Assembly: GCF_000332475.2 (NCBI RefSeq)
Contig: NZ_AOGX02000047.1
Span: 62,001 to 126,000, forward strand
Reading direction: 5' to 3'
Origin: Leptospira yanagawae serovar Saopaulo str. Sao Paulo = ATCC 700523
GTDB lineage: Bacteria; Spirochaetota; Leptospiria; Leptospirales; Leptospiraceae
Length of the DNA: 64,000 bases
Shown here piece after piece: positions 44,809-55,217 of the stretch (positions within the stretch are counted from its first letter, which is position 1; the number at the start of each line of letters is the position of its first letter). The position numbers were made by a program, and so were the translations under genes. The notes beneath the pieces were generated by a model. It was given only the letters and a program-made list of their open reading frames with translations, did not search any database and was not told where the DNA came from.

Positions 44809-45983
44809 ATTGCTAAAAAATATTCCTTCTTTGGTGTGATGAATAAAATACGAATGAGTAAAAAGAAAAATAAAAGTGCAGAAGAGGATAAAAATAGTTT
44901 GAGGCCAATGTTTTTTATCTCATCAATGAATAAGATTGAGAATGGTAATATTAAGGTAAACATTCTGCTGAGATTATCAAACGAACGCCAATACCCCTCT
45001 TCCGCAATGGCGATCACGAATAAACTTCCAAGGATTGGCAAAAGGATCTCCATCTTGTGCAGAAATGATTGGCGGAGTGAGATTAGGCATAAGTAACTGA
45101 CTGAAAAAAATGATAATAGAAACAAAAGTTTTGGAAATTCTTTGATTTTGAAATGGAATGTTCCATTTTCGATAAAACTTTTGGCAAATCCAAATAAAGG
45201 GTAATCTGTCATATCACGAAAACCAAGAGGGTTTGTTCCTAGATGATTGGGTATTGCGATCCATCCGTAGATGATAAACCCAATGAATAGAATTCCTGGG
45301 ATAGAATATAATAGTAGGAGTTTCCAATTTTTCCCTAATAAATATTTTAAGCCAATTGGTGCTAAAAATAAAATGCCAAGTTCCCTTGTGAAAACTGTGA
45401 AAAGGAAAAAAAGAAAAGACAAAAAGTGTTTTTCTTTCACATAAAAATAGTAAGCAATTAAAGCAAGACTCACAAAGAAAGAATCGGCAACTAACAAAAG
45501 ATTGGCGTTTAGTGAGTAAGGAGAAAAAATATAAAACAAAACAAACCATTTTGATTTTTTTGGCAAAAGGTCGTACAAACAATAAACAGAAACCAAAAAA
45601 ACCGAAAATAGTAAAATCAATGTGAGGATAGGATAATATTCAGATCCAAAAAGGACGGATAAAATTCCTGATGCAAAGGAAAGTCCGATACGATGGTATC
45701 GAAAGTAAAAGCTATCTACAATTAAATCCCATTTTTCATCAACAAACAGGTCTTTTGCGAGTAGATAAAAAAATTGCCCATCGTATCCACCAGATGGATA
45801 GATGACAAACTGGGAATCAACTAGGTTAGGATTGATTTCATAGAAGCCTTCCCAAATGCCAATGAGGGCTGAAAGTGAGTTTCCATAGGGTTCTGTTTTT
45901 ACATAAATGAGCCCAACTACACCTAAAATGAACAAACACAAAACAATCCAAAGATCTCTAGGTTTCACTCTTCCATTTTGCAA
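44805..45983 (-). CDS. GT-C-like polytopic membrane protein
   Basis: A 392-residue membrane protein with about ten helices. The first external loop contains YPSGGYDGQFFYLLA; the GYDGQ pattern is common in uncharacterised GT-C-type proteins of the glycosyltransferase 39/83 kind. VADSFFVSLALIAYYFYVKE and FTRELGILFLAP follow. It overlaps mqnD by 4 bases, although a link to menaquinone is not obvious. A glycosyltransferase role is an inference from topology only. Confidence 0.7.
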   Translation of the reverse strand: MQNGRVKPRDLWIVLCLFILGVVGLIYVKTEPYGNSLSALIGIWEGFYEINPNLVDSQFVIYPSGGYDGQFFYLLAKDLFVDEKWDLIVDSFYFRYHRIGLSFASGILSVLFGSEYYPILTLILLFSVFLVSVYCLYDLLPKKSKWFVLFYIFSPYSLNANLLLVADSFFVSLALIAYYFYVKEKHFLSFLFFLFTVFTRELGILFLAPIGLKYLLGKNWKLLLLYSIPGILFIGFIIYGWIAIPNHLGTNPLGFRDMTDYPLFGFAKSFIENGTFHFKIKEFPKLLFLLSFFSVSYLCLISLRQSFLHKMEILLPILGSLFVIAIAEEGYWRSFDNLSRMFTLILPFSILFIDEIKNIGLKLFLSSSALLFFFLLIRILFITPKKEYFLAI

Positions 45984-46059
45984 AATTTAATGGATTTTGA
46001 AAGGAATTTCTCTGGAATTTTAAGAAGATTCTGACAGTTTGTATCCAAAGTTGGGGCAA

Positions 46060-46869
46060 ATGAAAGAAGTTCTCGTTACGATTCAAACCGTGTATCAATA
46101 TTTAGAAAAACTGGGACCCAAAAAATCCTTTCAAATATTGAAAAATTTAGGTTATGAAAAACTTCTTTCTCTAACCGGGAAAGTTCCGAAAGAAAGGCTC
46201 ATTGTTCTCACACAAAAATTAAGTGAAGAAACCGTTGTGGAACTCGTGAATCAAATCCCTGAGAAAATATTAGTGGAGATGATCAGTGAAAATGATGATG
46301 ACGATTTGGTGTATTTCATTCATTCATTATCTATCGCAGATTTAGCAACGGTTTCAAAAAGTATCCCTCCAAAAGATGTTGGTCTACTTGCTAAAACTTT
46401 GGGACGGGAAGTCAGTGTTGAGATCCTAAAATCCCTTGGAATACAGAAATCCATTGCCTTACTTAAGGAAATTCCTATGAGGGATTTTTTATGGTTAGTG
46501 GATCAAGTCCAAGTCGAACCAATCCTTCGGCTCGTGAATGAATTGTCAGTGGCAGATTGTAAAAAGTGGATCAAACAAAGAGGATTGGAAGAATTACCAA
46601 TTTTACTGAAGTTTTTTGGTGTAACCAATGTTTTGGAAATTTTTAAGAAGTTGGGCATTAACCAAGCTCTTGCCATGATGCATTTACTTGGAACTAGGGA
46701 AATGATGGAATTGTCTGTGATTTTGTCTAAAATGCAATTAGCCGAAACGGATATTCCATCCCACCTAACATTAAAAACAAAGGTGGAACCAGGTTCTCAA
46801 AAAACAAAAGTCCCTGCCAAAAAAAAGCCATCACCAAAAAAGAAAAAACAAACTAAGAGGTCGCATTGA
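46060..46869 (+). CDS. Helical-repeat protein with lysine-rich tail
   Basis: A 269-residue protein when started at ATG 46060; a TTG at 46039 would add seven residues. About residues 1-220 are amphipathic helices in irregular repeats (for example LGPKKSFQILKNLGYEKLLS and LSEETVVELVNQIP, then LGREVSVEILKSLG), resembling the helical layout of FliG or MgtE N-terminal domains. The end is a very basic tail (KVPAKKKPSPKKKKQTKRSH). No signal peptide. It converges with the histidine kinase, overlapping its end by 17 bases. Family not recognised; nucleic-acid or membrane-surface binding is possible from the tail. Confidence 0.75.
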   Translation: MKEVLVTIQTVYQYLEKLGPKKSFQILKNLGYEKLLSLTGKVPKERLIVLTQKLSEETVVELVNQIPEKILVEMISENDDDDLVYFIHSLSIADLATVSKSIPPKDVGLLAKTLGREVSVEILKSLGIQKSIALLKEIPMRDFLWLVDQVQVEPILRLVNELSVADCKKWIKQRGLEELPILLKFFGVTNVLEIFKKLGINQALAMMHLLGTREMMELSVILSKMQLAETDIPSHLTLKTKVEPGSQKTKVPAKKKPSPKKKKQTKRSH

Positions 46870-49177
46870 TCTTTGGAAACAAGAGGGTGAATTTACTTCC
46901 TTCACCCATGGCGCTTTCTACAAATATTTCTCCAGACATTTTTTCAACTAAAGACTTTACAATGGATAAGCCAAGGCCAGTTCCACCTATCTTTCTGTTA
47001 TCCGATGAAGGGATTCTAAAAAATCGATCAAAAATCTGATTTTTGTAATTGGGATCAATTCCAATTCCAGTGTCTTCCACGATGATTTCTACTTTCCCGT
47101 TGGATTCTTTGAGAGAGATTCCGATTTTCCCTTTGAAAGTATACTTTAAAGCGTTTACATAAAGGTTAGTAATGATTTGTGAGAATTCAAATTTGATTCC
47201 TCGGACAAAGAGGCCTTTCTTTAAAGAAAGATCCCATTCAATGGATTTTCCTTTTGCTAAATGAGAATTCATATGGATCACATCCTCTATCACTGGAACG
47301 GGATCAAAAATTTCGACTACTTCCACTTCTTTGTCTTTCTCTCGAGATGTCGTTAACTTAAGTAGGTTTTCGATTAAAAAGCTGAGTCGTTTGGCATTCT
47401 TATCAATTACTTCCAACATATTGATATGCTCTGCATTAAATGGCAACGAAGAGTCAGATTTAAAAAATTCCAAATACCCACGGATATTGGTCATTGGACT
47501 TCTTAACTCATGGCTCACATTTGAAATAAATTCATGTTGTAATCGTTCTTGTTCTTTTCGTTCAGAATTTGGTCGGAATTGTACTTGGTATCGTTTTTTT
47601 GGAGAGAGTAGAATGGATGTAAAGCTTATATCAACTTCTACTTTCGTACCATCTTTCGCTAATATTTCTACATCAGGCAAAGATAACATTGTATCTGAAG
47701 ATAAATCTGATCCAAAACGCAATTGGCTAGAAACTTGTTTGCCTAAAATGATGTCTTCAATTGTCAGTTTTGTTATATCACCACGAGTATAACCAGTTAG
47801 TATTCGAAATTGATTATTTGCTTCTAAAATGCTGCCTGTATCTGCATCCACTAATGCAATGGCTTCTCTTGAGAATTCAAATAAGTAACGATATTTTTCT
47901 TCAGAATATTGTAAATCTACCGCTGATCGATCCAGTTTGATTTCTAAAATTGAAATAAGATTTTCAAGTTCTGTAATTTCTTCTCTTTGTAATTCAATTT
48001 TTGCATTAAACGAGTCTAACATGGAGTTTACGAGAACTTTGACTCGGTTATCTAGTTGTAATGTTTCGTCTGTGTTGAGTCTGGATCCATAATTTCCTTG
48101 TAACATATCCAAAACAAGTGAATTGACATCAACTATGAGATGCCTTACCGCATTGAGTTTTCGGTAATTGATCTGGGATGGGGCGTGGAGTTTTAAATTG
48201 TTTGGTTCTTGGAAACTGGATAACTTCCTTACATCAAAAACTTTTTTGGGTTCCAGAGCGGAAAGAATTTCTTCAAAGTTAAGGGCAGTTAACACAGATT
48301 CTGGTTGGATCACACGTCTTATCAATCTGAAGTAAACATCCTTTAAGAGAGGGAAAAGTGAGGATTCGTCTCCATGATAAGAAAAAATTCCTTTTTGGAT
48401 CAGAGGGTGCGCCGTAAGAAGATTTTTTGTCTCCCCTACTCTCAAATGGGGATAAAAATGCGTAAGTTGTAAATCATCCCATAAATTTCCAGTTGGTTGG
48501 TTTGTTGCGTTTTGCAGGAAATCAATTGCTTTTTTGACAGCAAGTAAAACTCCCGAAACTTCTCTTCCTGTTTTTAGTATAGCATCGCCGCTAAACGCTA
48601 GTAAGGTGGATGGGTATAATGTGTTTGGTTTTAGAATTGGGAGGTCTAATGAGTTCCCAAAATCTTGAAAGTTTTTTAGAAAGGGACTCGAAAAAGAATC
48701 AGAAACAAGTCCTAAACAATTCGGTTTTAAAAATTCTTTTTCTTCTAAAAATCCGGGTGTGTCAATGTACCGGACTTTTACAGGGTTTTTAGGAGCATAT
48801 TCTTCTAAAAACTTTTCAGCAAATAACCTTTCGACAGAATTGATATGTGGTACTGGTAGAATATAAGCTTTGTTTCTTGTGAGATCTTCTGGTTTAAACT
48901 GAAACCTTGAATAAAAACTTAAAGGTGAATGGTAAAGATAAATCCCTTTATAGATCCGTTTGAGTTTGGATTTTTTTAAAAAACTTTCTTGAAGATAGGC
49001 AATGGTTGGAATTTCTCCTGCTTCCACCCGCCCAGCATCTAGTAAGGGTAAAATGGCTTTATGGTGAGTGTTTAAATGAAGGCTAACCTTTACACCAAAC
49101 TCTTCAAAATATCCTTTTTTGTAGGCTACAACAATGGGGAGGGAGCTAAGGCGACTTGTTATACAAATCTGGATCAC
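46853..49177 (-). CDS. Soluble histidine kinase with substrate-binding-protein-like sensor and PAS domain
   Basis: A 774-residue protein with no signal peptide or membrane helix. Residues about 1-290 resemble the NMT1/MetQ class of solute-binding folds (ITSRLSSLPIVVAYKKGYFE, EFGVKVSLHLN, AGRVEAGEIPTIAYL). A helical linker with coiled coil (about 335-430) and a PAS domain (about 432-540) follow. HisKA has the phospho-acceptor His near residue 556 (FISNVSHELRSPMTNI). The HATPase domain shows DTGIGID and GGTGLGLSIV. A cytoplasmic small-molecule sensor fused to a kinase is unusual; thiamine-precursor-like or other ligands are possible. No response regulator gene is adjacent. It is 57 bases from htpG. 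Confidence 0.88.
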   Translation of the reverse strand: MIQICITSRLSSLPIVVAYKKGYFEEFGVKVSLHLNTHHKAILPLLDAGRVEAGEIPTIAYLQESFLKKSKLKRIYKGIYLYHSPLSFYSRFQFKPEDLTRNKAYILPVPHINSVERLFAEKFLEEYAPKNPVKVRYIDTPGFLEEKEFLKPNCLGLVSDSFSSPFLKNFQDFGNSLDLPILKPNTLYPSTLLAFSGDAILKTGREVSGVLLAVKKAIDFLQNATNQPTGNLWDDLQLTHFYPHLRVGETKNLLTAHPLIQKGIFSYHGDESSLFPLLKDVYFRLIRRVIQPESVLTALNFEEILSALEPKKVFDVRKLSSFQEPNNLKLHAPSQINYRKLNAVRHLIVDVNSLVLDMLQGNYGSRLNTDETLQLDNRVKVLVNSMLDSFNAKIELQREEITELENLISILEIKLDRSAVDLQYSEEKYRYLFEFSREAIALVDADTGSILEANNQFRILTGYTRGDITKLTIEDIILGKQVSSQLRFGSDLSSDTMLSLPDVEILAKDGTKVEVDISFTSILLSPKKRYQVQFRPNSERKEQERLQHEFISNVSHELRSPMTNIRGYLEFFKSDSSLPFNAEHINMLEVIDKNAKRLSFLIENLLKLTTSREKDKEVEVVEIFDPVPVIEDVIHMNSHLAKGKSIEWDLSLKKGLFVRGIKFEFSQIITNLYVNALKYTFKGKIGISLKESNGKVEIIVEDTGIGIDPNYKNQIFDRFFRIPSSDNRKIGGTGLGLSIVKSLVEKMSGEIFVESAMGEGSKFTLLFPKINATS

Positions 49178-49234
49178 ATGGCAACAATTCCATTTACGGG
49201 AATCGTTGCCAAATCTTTCTAATTGGAAATTGTC

Positions 49235-51067
49235 TTAAGACGAAAAAATCTCCTGCAAAAATTCTGTAGTTCTTTTTGTATATTCTGAGACTTCTTTTTC
49301 GTCCATTACTTTGGCGGAAAGTAGAGATAGGTCATAAATAACTCTTGCAAGTTTTTTCCCTTTCTCTGGGTTAACTCCCTCAAACGCCTGTAAGGCGGAT
49401 TTAACAAGCGGTGATTTTGAATTTACCATCAAAGTATGAGATTTGAGTAAAGACTTTGTATCTTCTCTATTGAACATAGAGTTCATTTCTGTCATTCTTC
49501 TCATAAATTCTGGCAATAAAATCACTCCTGGGACTTCTACTGATTTTAGCGATTCCACTTTTACCTGAACGCCTTCTGTTGGAAGTGCTGATTGGAACAT
49601 TTTCATAATACGGCTTGATTCTGTTTCGTTAGCTTCGTTTACAAGTTCAGACTTGGAGTCTTTATCCAACACTTGATCTGCAAGTTCGGAATCAACTCTT
49701 TGGAATTTCCAGTCAGGATTTTTGGTTTCCAGATGTTGGATGAGGTGAGAATCAATTTTTGAATCAACTAGTAAGGCTTCCAATCCTTGTGATTTCAATA
49801 ATTCCATGTAAACTGAACCCATTTCGGTTTCATTTGCATAAAAAATTTTGTTTTGGTTTTTTTCTTTGTTTTTATCCCAATATTCAGCAACGGTTGAATG
49901 ACTATTTTCTGAATTTTTGAAAATGATATGATCTTTCATTGCATCATAAAATTTTTCATCTGTTAGAACTCCATATTTCACGAAGATGGATATATCATTC
50001 CAATTCTCTTCATATTTAGTTCTATTCTTCTTAAAATCATCAATCAAACGGTCTGCTACTTTTTTGATGATATGGTTTGAGATTTTTTTAACCAAAGGAT
50101 CATTTTGAAGGTAAGACCGCGAAACGTTTAAAGGTAAATCTGGTATGTCAATCGTACCTTTGAGTATGGTTAAAAATTGAGGAATCAATTCGCTCGCATT
50201 ATCACTCACAAAGACATGGTTACAAAATAATTTGATTCCATTTTTGGACGCTTCTAATTCATGAGTGAGTTTCGGGAAATACAAGATCCCTTGTAATCGA
50301 AAAGGATAATCTACGTTTAAATGGATATGAAAGAGTGACTCACCTGAGAATGGGAATAGGTAAGAGTAAAAATCTTTGTAATCATCAGCCGTTATTTTAG
50401 ATGGTTCATCGGACCAAAGTGGTTTCTCTCGGTTGGCTTTTTCTCCTTGAACAAAGATAGCAACTGGTAGGAAATCACAGTATTTTTTTATCAGTTCCTT
50501 TAGTTTCCATTTGTCGAGGTATTCACCAGATTCATTATCAAGGTAAAGTGAAATTTTTGTACCACGATTTTCTTTTTCAATGGTGGTGATTGTGAAATCA
50601 GTGCCTGATTCACTTGACCACATAACGGCAGTTTCCCCTTTTTTGTAGGATTTTGTTTCAATGGTTACTTTTTTTGAAACCATAAACGAGGAATAAAAGC
50701 CAAGACCAAAGTGGCCAATGATTTCTGCTTTGTTTTCAGAGTTTTGGTATTGTTTGGCGAAGTCTGTTGCACCAGAAAAAGCAATTTGATTGATGTATTT
50801 TTTAACTTCCTCCCCTGTCATTCCGATCCCATTGTCTTCAATGGTGAGAATTCGTTTGTCTACATCGAAGTCCAAATTAATTTTATAGTCGGTCCCACCA
50901 TCAAATTCCTCACTGAGAGAAATTTTTTTTAGTTTGGTTATGGCATCACTTGCATTGGAAACAAGCTCTCTTAAGAAAATATCTTTTTCTGAATAGAGCC
51001 ATTTTTTAATGATCGGGAATATGTTTTCTGTTTCGACACTGATTTTGCCTGTTTCTTCTTTTGACAT
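49235..51067 (-). CDS. htpG: Hsp90 chaperone HtpG
   Basis: ATP-dependent cytosolic chaperone. The 610 residues show the N-terminal ATPase motifs [26 protein letters not shown] and [13 protein letters not shown]. The middle domain contains [14 protein letters not shown], and the C-terminal dimerisation domain is complete. It begins 3 bases after the stop of batD, so it is probably transcribed with the Bat operon, which would bring chaperone levels under the same control. It appears intact. Confidence 0.97.
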   Translation of the reverse strand: MSKEETGKISVETENIFPIIKKWLYSEKDIFLRELVSNASDAITKLKKISLSEEFDGGTDYKINLDFDVDKRILTIEDNGIGMTGEEVKKYINQIAFSGATDFAKQYQNSENKAEIIGHFGLGFYSSFMVSKKVTIETKSYKKGETAVMWSSESGTDFTITTIEKENRGTKISLYLDNESGEYLDKWKLKELIKKYCDFLPVAIFVQGEKANREKPLWSDEPSKITADDYKDFYSYLFPFSGESLFHIHLNVDYPFRLQGILYFPKLTHELEASKNGIKLFCNHVFVSDNASELIPQFLTILKGTIDIPDLPLNVSRSYLQNDPLVKKISNHIIKKVADRLIDDFKKNRTKYEENWNDISIFVKYGVLTDEKFYDAMKDHIIFKNSENSHSTVAEYWDKNKEKNQNKIFYANETEMGSVYMELLKSQGLEALLVDSKIDSHLIQHLETKNPDWKFQRVDSELADQVLDKDSKSELVNEANETESSRIMKMFQSALPTEGVQVKVESLKSVEVPGVILLPEFMRRMTEMNSMFNREDTKSLLKSHTLMVNSKSPLVKSALQAFEGVNPEKGKKLARVIYDLSLLSAKVMDEKEVSEYTKRTTEFLQEIFSS

Positions 51068-51070
51068 AGT

Positions 51071-52636
51071 TTACTCCTTGGGTTGAATTTTTTTAGCAAT
51101 GGTTAAAACTTTGAAACGGTCTTTGGTAGATAAACTCTTGTACAAAGCCTGGAGATTTGGATTTGATTCCAATACTTGGGTGAACCACTCGGAATCAGAA
51201 CTAGGTATTCCTTGTTTCGTTAGATATTCCGTTAAAAAGAATCCCCGTTTTTTCCCAAAACTTTCCACGACCGTAACAAAGGTTTGGATCTCCAAATGAA
51301 ATGAATACTTCTTAAATCCCATATAGGAAAAAATCCCAAAAATCGCAAGTAAAACTAAAGTAAAAAATGGCCATTCTAAATTTACTTTTGGGCCTTGGGG
51401 AATTTTCTCTAAATTCAAATTCCGTTTTGGTAAAATTTGAAACTCAGGGAATGGTAATTCTTGAGTGGTGTATTTTTTTTCTGAAAGGGAAAAGAAACTG
51501 AATCTATATGGTTCTATGAATTCTTTTTTTTGGCTAAGCACTTGGTAACTATATAAAAATTTTACCCTAGAGTAAAATCCGTATTCGCCAGATTCCAATT
51601 GTTGGAACGATTTGGACTTTGTTTGGGATATACATTTAATTTTTGTATTAGTAAAATTCATGGGTTTGATTCCTTCAAATCCACCCTCCCCTTCTATGTT
51701 TACTTCGAAGTAAGCAGTTTCCCCTTCATATACTTGCTTAGGTGTTGAAAGAAATTTGATTTTAAAGTTTCCGATGGCACCTGTGAATTCTTTTGGGGAT
51801 TTGTTTGGTAAATCAAGGACCAATACTTTCGAAGGATTTGTTTCAATTGTTTCTTGGATAGAATTGAATCGAAGGCTATCACCTGTGATGAATTTTGTTT
51901 TTCCGAGTGTAAAAGTTCCCGATTTTAAAGCAGTTAACCCATAAATTTCTTTAGCAAAGACCATTGTCTTTTTGGGGATATTGTTTCTCATGACTTCTGG
52001 TTCAATTTGAACGGAAACTTGTCTCAGTGTTTCTGAAAGGAAAAAAGGAAAGGAAATTGAATGGTTAGGATCCCTTTCTAAGAATGGTTGCCTATAATGT
52101 GAGTAGTACAATACAAAATATCCAACGATTGGTTCTCCTTTATAAAACACAGATTTATTCGTATGGAATGACACTTCTGGTATTTCATTTGAATCATTAT
52201 CATCGAATTCAAAAGGGAATGGATTCAAAAAACCATTAGGATTGTGTTTTGTTTTTTTGCTTACTTTAAATTTTATGGGGGGAGATATGTATTTTTTTTG
52301 GTCATATTCAACAGAAATTTCAGGAAGTTGGAAACGTCCTTCCGTTTCTGTATCAACATAATAGTTGATGATCTGTGATTTTGTTACTTTTAAATTGATG
52401 ATTTGAGTTTCAGTGCCACTTCCTACATATCGCACTCGAACTCCGTTTTGTTTAAGATTTGTTTGTAATACACGGAACGGTTTGTCTCCAAAGGCTTTGA
52501 TTTCTAGTTTTGCATATTCACCTAACGAAAATTCGTCTGGGTGAAAATAAAATTCTACTTCATTAGGCAATAATTGGAAAAAGGGAAATGTAATGAAAAC
52601 CAAGATTAGGGTTAGATTTTTACCAAAATTTTTCAT
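51071..52636 (-). CDS. batD: BatD-like protein
   Basis: A 521-residue protein with a signal peptide (about 1-24), a long periplasmic region of Ig-like beta domains (FYFHPDEFSLGEYAKLEI; VYEGETAYFEVNIEGEGGFE, both typical of BatD), one membrane helix (about 430-450), and a short cytoplasmic tail. Bat proteins were named for aerotolerance in Bacteroides, but their biochemical role is unsettled; a membrane-associated complex with MoxR is widely assumed. It overlaps batB-batC by 17 bases. Confidence 0.88.
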   Translation of the reverse strand: MKNFGKNLTLILVFITFPFFQLLPNEVEFYFHPDEFSLGEYAKLEIKAFGDKPFRVLQTNLKQNGVRVRYVGSGTETQIINLKVTKSQIINYYVDTETEGRFQLPEISVEYDQKKYISPPIKFKVSKKTKHNPNGFLNPFPFEFDDNDSNEIPEVSFHTNKSVFYKGEPIVGYFVLYYSHYRQPFLERDPNHSISFPFFLSETLRQVSVQIEPEVMRNNIPKKTMVFAKEIYGLTALKSGTFTLGKTKFITGDSLRFNSIQETIETNPSKVLVLDLPNKSPKEFTGAIGNFKIKFLSTPKQVYEGETAYFEVNIEGEGGFEGIKPMNFTNTKIKCISQTKSKSFQQLESGEYGFYSRVKFLYSYQVLSQKKEFIEPYRFSFFSLSEKKYTTQELPFPEFQILPKRNLNLEKIPQGPKVNLEWPFFTLVLLAIFGIFSYMGFKKYSFHLEIQTFVTVVESFGKKRGFFLTEYLTKQGIPSSDSEWFTQVLESNPNLQALYKSLSTKDRFKVLTIAKKIQPKE

Positions 52637-54266
52637 TATCGAATGACCCTCCCCGTTTATTTTTTAGAATCGAATCATTAGAAAAAGGTTCCATGATTCG
52701 GTCTACGTCTGAAGGGTTTTGGGTCTCATTTTCCTTTTTTTGGTTTTCCTTTGGTTTTTGTGAAGGGTTAGGGTTTTGGGGTTGTCCTTGTCCTTGGTGA
52801 TTGTTTTGTTTAGAATTTTGTTTTTGAGTTAAGTGTTCGATATTTTTTTTTGCAGCTTGGTTATTTGGATTTACTTTTAAACTATCTAAATAAGATCGAA
52901 GGGCTTCTTTCTTTTGGCCTAATTTAGAGTAAATGTTCCCCAAGGCAAAATGAGCTTTGGATTTCAGTTCGGAATTCGCTTTTGGATGATTGATTGTTTT
53001 TTCAAGTAGTTCTTTTGATTCTGAAAATTTACCCAATTGGTATGCTGATGTCGATTCGTTATAAATTAACCTTGGATCATCTTTGATGTATTCCTTTGCT
53101 TTTGAAAATTCCTTTTCACTTTCATTGTAATTTTGGTTTTCATACGCTTGTTTTCCTCTTTCGATCGCATTACCACCTGGATCCAATTCCCATGCATGGA
53201 TTTGGTTTTGCGTTGTAAAAAACAAAAAAATGATTATGGCAGATTTAAAAAATGGATTTTTTTGCATCTGAACGGATAAGATTCGCTCTAAAAGAAGTAA
53301 AAAAAATGAAATCAATATAAAAGGATGAGCCCCATCTTCATTTTTAAACCGTTCTAATCGTTCGGTTTTCGTTTTTTTCATTGAATCGATTTTATCAAGC
53401 AGCTGATATGCTCCATCTTCATAAAAGGATACATTGGTATATTGACCATTGTATTTATCTGCAAGATTGTATAAAAGTTCTGCATTTAACTTTGAAGTGA
53501 TAACATTGTCAGAATAAGGTGAGTCAACTAAGTTTGAATCATATGTAACAAAACCACCTTTACCAGTGCTTGGATCTCGGAATTCGATGGGTCCTCCCTC
53601 TTCTGTCCCGATTCCCCAAACCACAACTTCCCCTTCTAATTTGGGAAGTGTCTGTTTTTCATGGTCTTCTCCATCCGTGACAATGACGGTTAACATTGAT
53701 TGTAGATTTTTACTTTTTTTTCTAACGGATTCTACTTTTTCTAAAGCTTTTCCTAAATTAGTTCCTTTTGCACCAACCATTTCTACACCGAGTGATTTGA
53801 TATAATCGGAAACGGCTGTAACGTCGGAGGTGAGTGGACAATAGGAAAAGGATTGGCCTGCAAAAACAATCATACCTATGCGATTTCCTTTTAATTCAGG
53901 TAACAAACGTAAGCTTAAATCTTGAAATCGTTTTAATCGATTTGGTTTAACATCGATTGCATTCATAGACAGGCTTACATCGACAACAAAAAGGATATCA
54001 CTTGATTCAAAGTTTTTAGTAGTTTCAGCATCTACAGATTTGACTTTGTAAAGAGACTCAATGGCAAAAAACAATGCCAATAAGAATATCATTGATCTAA
54101 CGAATAAAAGTATCGAATTCGTTGATTGAATTCTATTTTTAAGAGAAGGAAGATCCGATTTTATTTTTTCTGCTGAGTGGTTGATGAATAGTTTTAAAAC
54201 TGAGATCATTACCCCCAATACCAATGTGATGATGCCATAAATGATGATTGTATTTGTATCCATCAA
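52620..54266 (-). CDS. batBC: Fused BatB-BatC (VWA domain plus TPR domain)
   Basis: A 548-residue protein in which the two usual neighbours are joined. Residues 1-330 are BatB-like: membrane helices near 7-27 and 54-70, and a von Willebrand A domain with MIDAS motif DVSLSMNAID and VTDGEDHE. After another hydrophobic stretch (about 315-360), residues about 365-470 are BatC-like TPR repeats (AIERGKQAYENQNYNESEKE; LGNIYSKLGQKKEALRSYLD). The C-terminal tail is rich in Gln, Asn, Lys and Pro. It overlaps batA by 4 bases (ATGA). The reading frame is continuous, so this is a true fusion. Confidence 0.88.
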   Translation of the reverse strand: MMDTNTIIIYGIITLVLGVMISVLKLFINHSAEKIKSDLPSLKNRIQSTNSILLFVRSMIFLLALFFAIESLYKVKSVDAETTKNFESSDILFVVDVSLSMNAIDVKPNRLKRFQDLSLRLLPELKGNRIGMIVFAGQSFSYCPLTSDVTAVSDYIKSLGVEMVGAKGTNLGKALEKVESVRKKSKNLQSMLTVIVTDGEDHEKQTLPKLEGEVVVWGIGTEEGGPIEFRDPSTGKGGFVTYDSNLVDSPYSDNVITSKLNAELLYNLADKYNGQYTNVSFYEDGAYQLLDKIDSMKKTKTERLERFKNEDGAHPFILISFFLLLLERILSVQMQKNPFFKSAIIIFLFFTTQNQIHAWELDPGGNAIERGKQAYENQNYNESEKEFSKAKEYIKDDPRLIYNESTSAYQLGKFSESKELLEKTINHPKANSELKSKAHFALGNIYSKLGQKKEALRSYLDSLKVNPNNQAAKKNIEHLTQKQNSKQNNHQGQGQPQNPNPSQKPKENQKKENETQNPSDVDRIMEPFSNDSILKNKRGGSFDNEKFW

Positions 54267-55216
54267 ATTTTCTCGGGTAAGGGATATAGTTTTAGAAGTA
54301 AGTAGATGAACAAAGATAGAAAGAAGAAAAAAACGAATTTTGGGAAATGTGTTTCATGGATTTCTAATGGTTTAGACGGCAATTCAACAACTTCAAGACT
54401 ATTGATTTCATTTAGAACTTCTTGTAATACCTCTGGAGATTCTGCTCTAAAAAAACGTCCATTAGTATTCATCGAAATTTTGGCAAGGGAATCGTAATTG
54501 ACTTCATATTGTCCTTCTTCTTTTCCAATGCCGATACAGTACACTTTCACTCCAATGGACTTGGCAGCATAAGCTGCTGTTTCCGGATCAAGTTTTCCCG
54601 TATTAGAAACACCGTCAGTCAAAAGTATGATCACCTTAGATTTTGCTTCTGAATTTTTTAAGCGGTATGTGGATAAAACAAGGGCATCTCCAATTGCCGT
54701 GCCCTGTTCTTCAATATCTTCGCTTGATGTTTCAGCAATCAGTTCTTCTAAAGCATATCGATCGTTAGAAAGAGGAGATTGTAAGTAGGCAGCTCCAGCA
54801 AATAATACAATTCCGATTCGATCGTAGATTCGCTTTTGAATGAAGATCCTTAATAAATCTTTGGAAACAGTTAATCTATTTTTTGGTAAAAAATCATAAG
54901 AATTGACCATAGAACCCGAAATGTCAAGAGCAATCATGATATCCACACCTTTAGTGGTGTCGGGAGTGAGTTTGTAATTTTCTCCTGGCCCTGCCGCTGC
55001 AATGATTAAAAATAAGAGAGCAAGATACACTAAAAATTCAGAAAGAAAATATGCGATTGTTCTTATTTTTGTAAGAAGTTTGTGTTTAGGTTTTTCAAAT
55101 CGATCTGATTGTAATAAAAAAAGTGGGCCATATGGATTTTTTCTCCATTGGTAAAGATAAACTAAAACAGTTGGAATGATTAATAAAAGTAGATAAGGTC
55201 TTTGGAGTTGGTCCAT
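54263..55216 (-). CDS. batA: BatA-like VWA protein
   Basis: A 317-residue membrane protein with helices at about 7-24 and 53-75, a periplasmic VWA domain, and a C-terminal helix (about 292-310). The MIDAS residues are visible (ALDISGSMVNSYDF; GTAIGDAL; LLTDGVSNTG), so it should bind a divalent metal. It is one base from the upstream gene. Interaction with BatB and MoxR in a membrane complex is the general model. Confidence 0.9.
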   Translation of the reverse strand: MDQLQRPYLLLLIIPTVLVYLYQWRKNPYGPLFLLQSDRFEKPKHKLLTKIRTIAYFLSEFLVYLALLFLIIAAAGPGENYKLTPDTTKGVDIMIALDISGSMVNSYDFLPKNRLTVSKDLLRIFIQKRIYDRIGIVLFAGAAYLQSPLSNDRYALEELIAETSSEDIEEQGTAIGDALVLSTYRLKNSEAKSKVIILLTDGVSNTGKLDPETAAYAAKSIGVKVYCIGIGKEEGQYEVNYDSLAKISMNTNGRFFRAESPEVLQEVLNEINSLEVVELPSKPLEIHETHFPKFVFFFFLSLFIYLLLKLYPLPEKI

Positions 55217-55217
55217 C

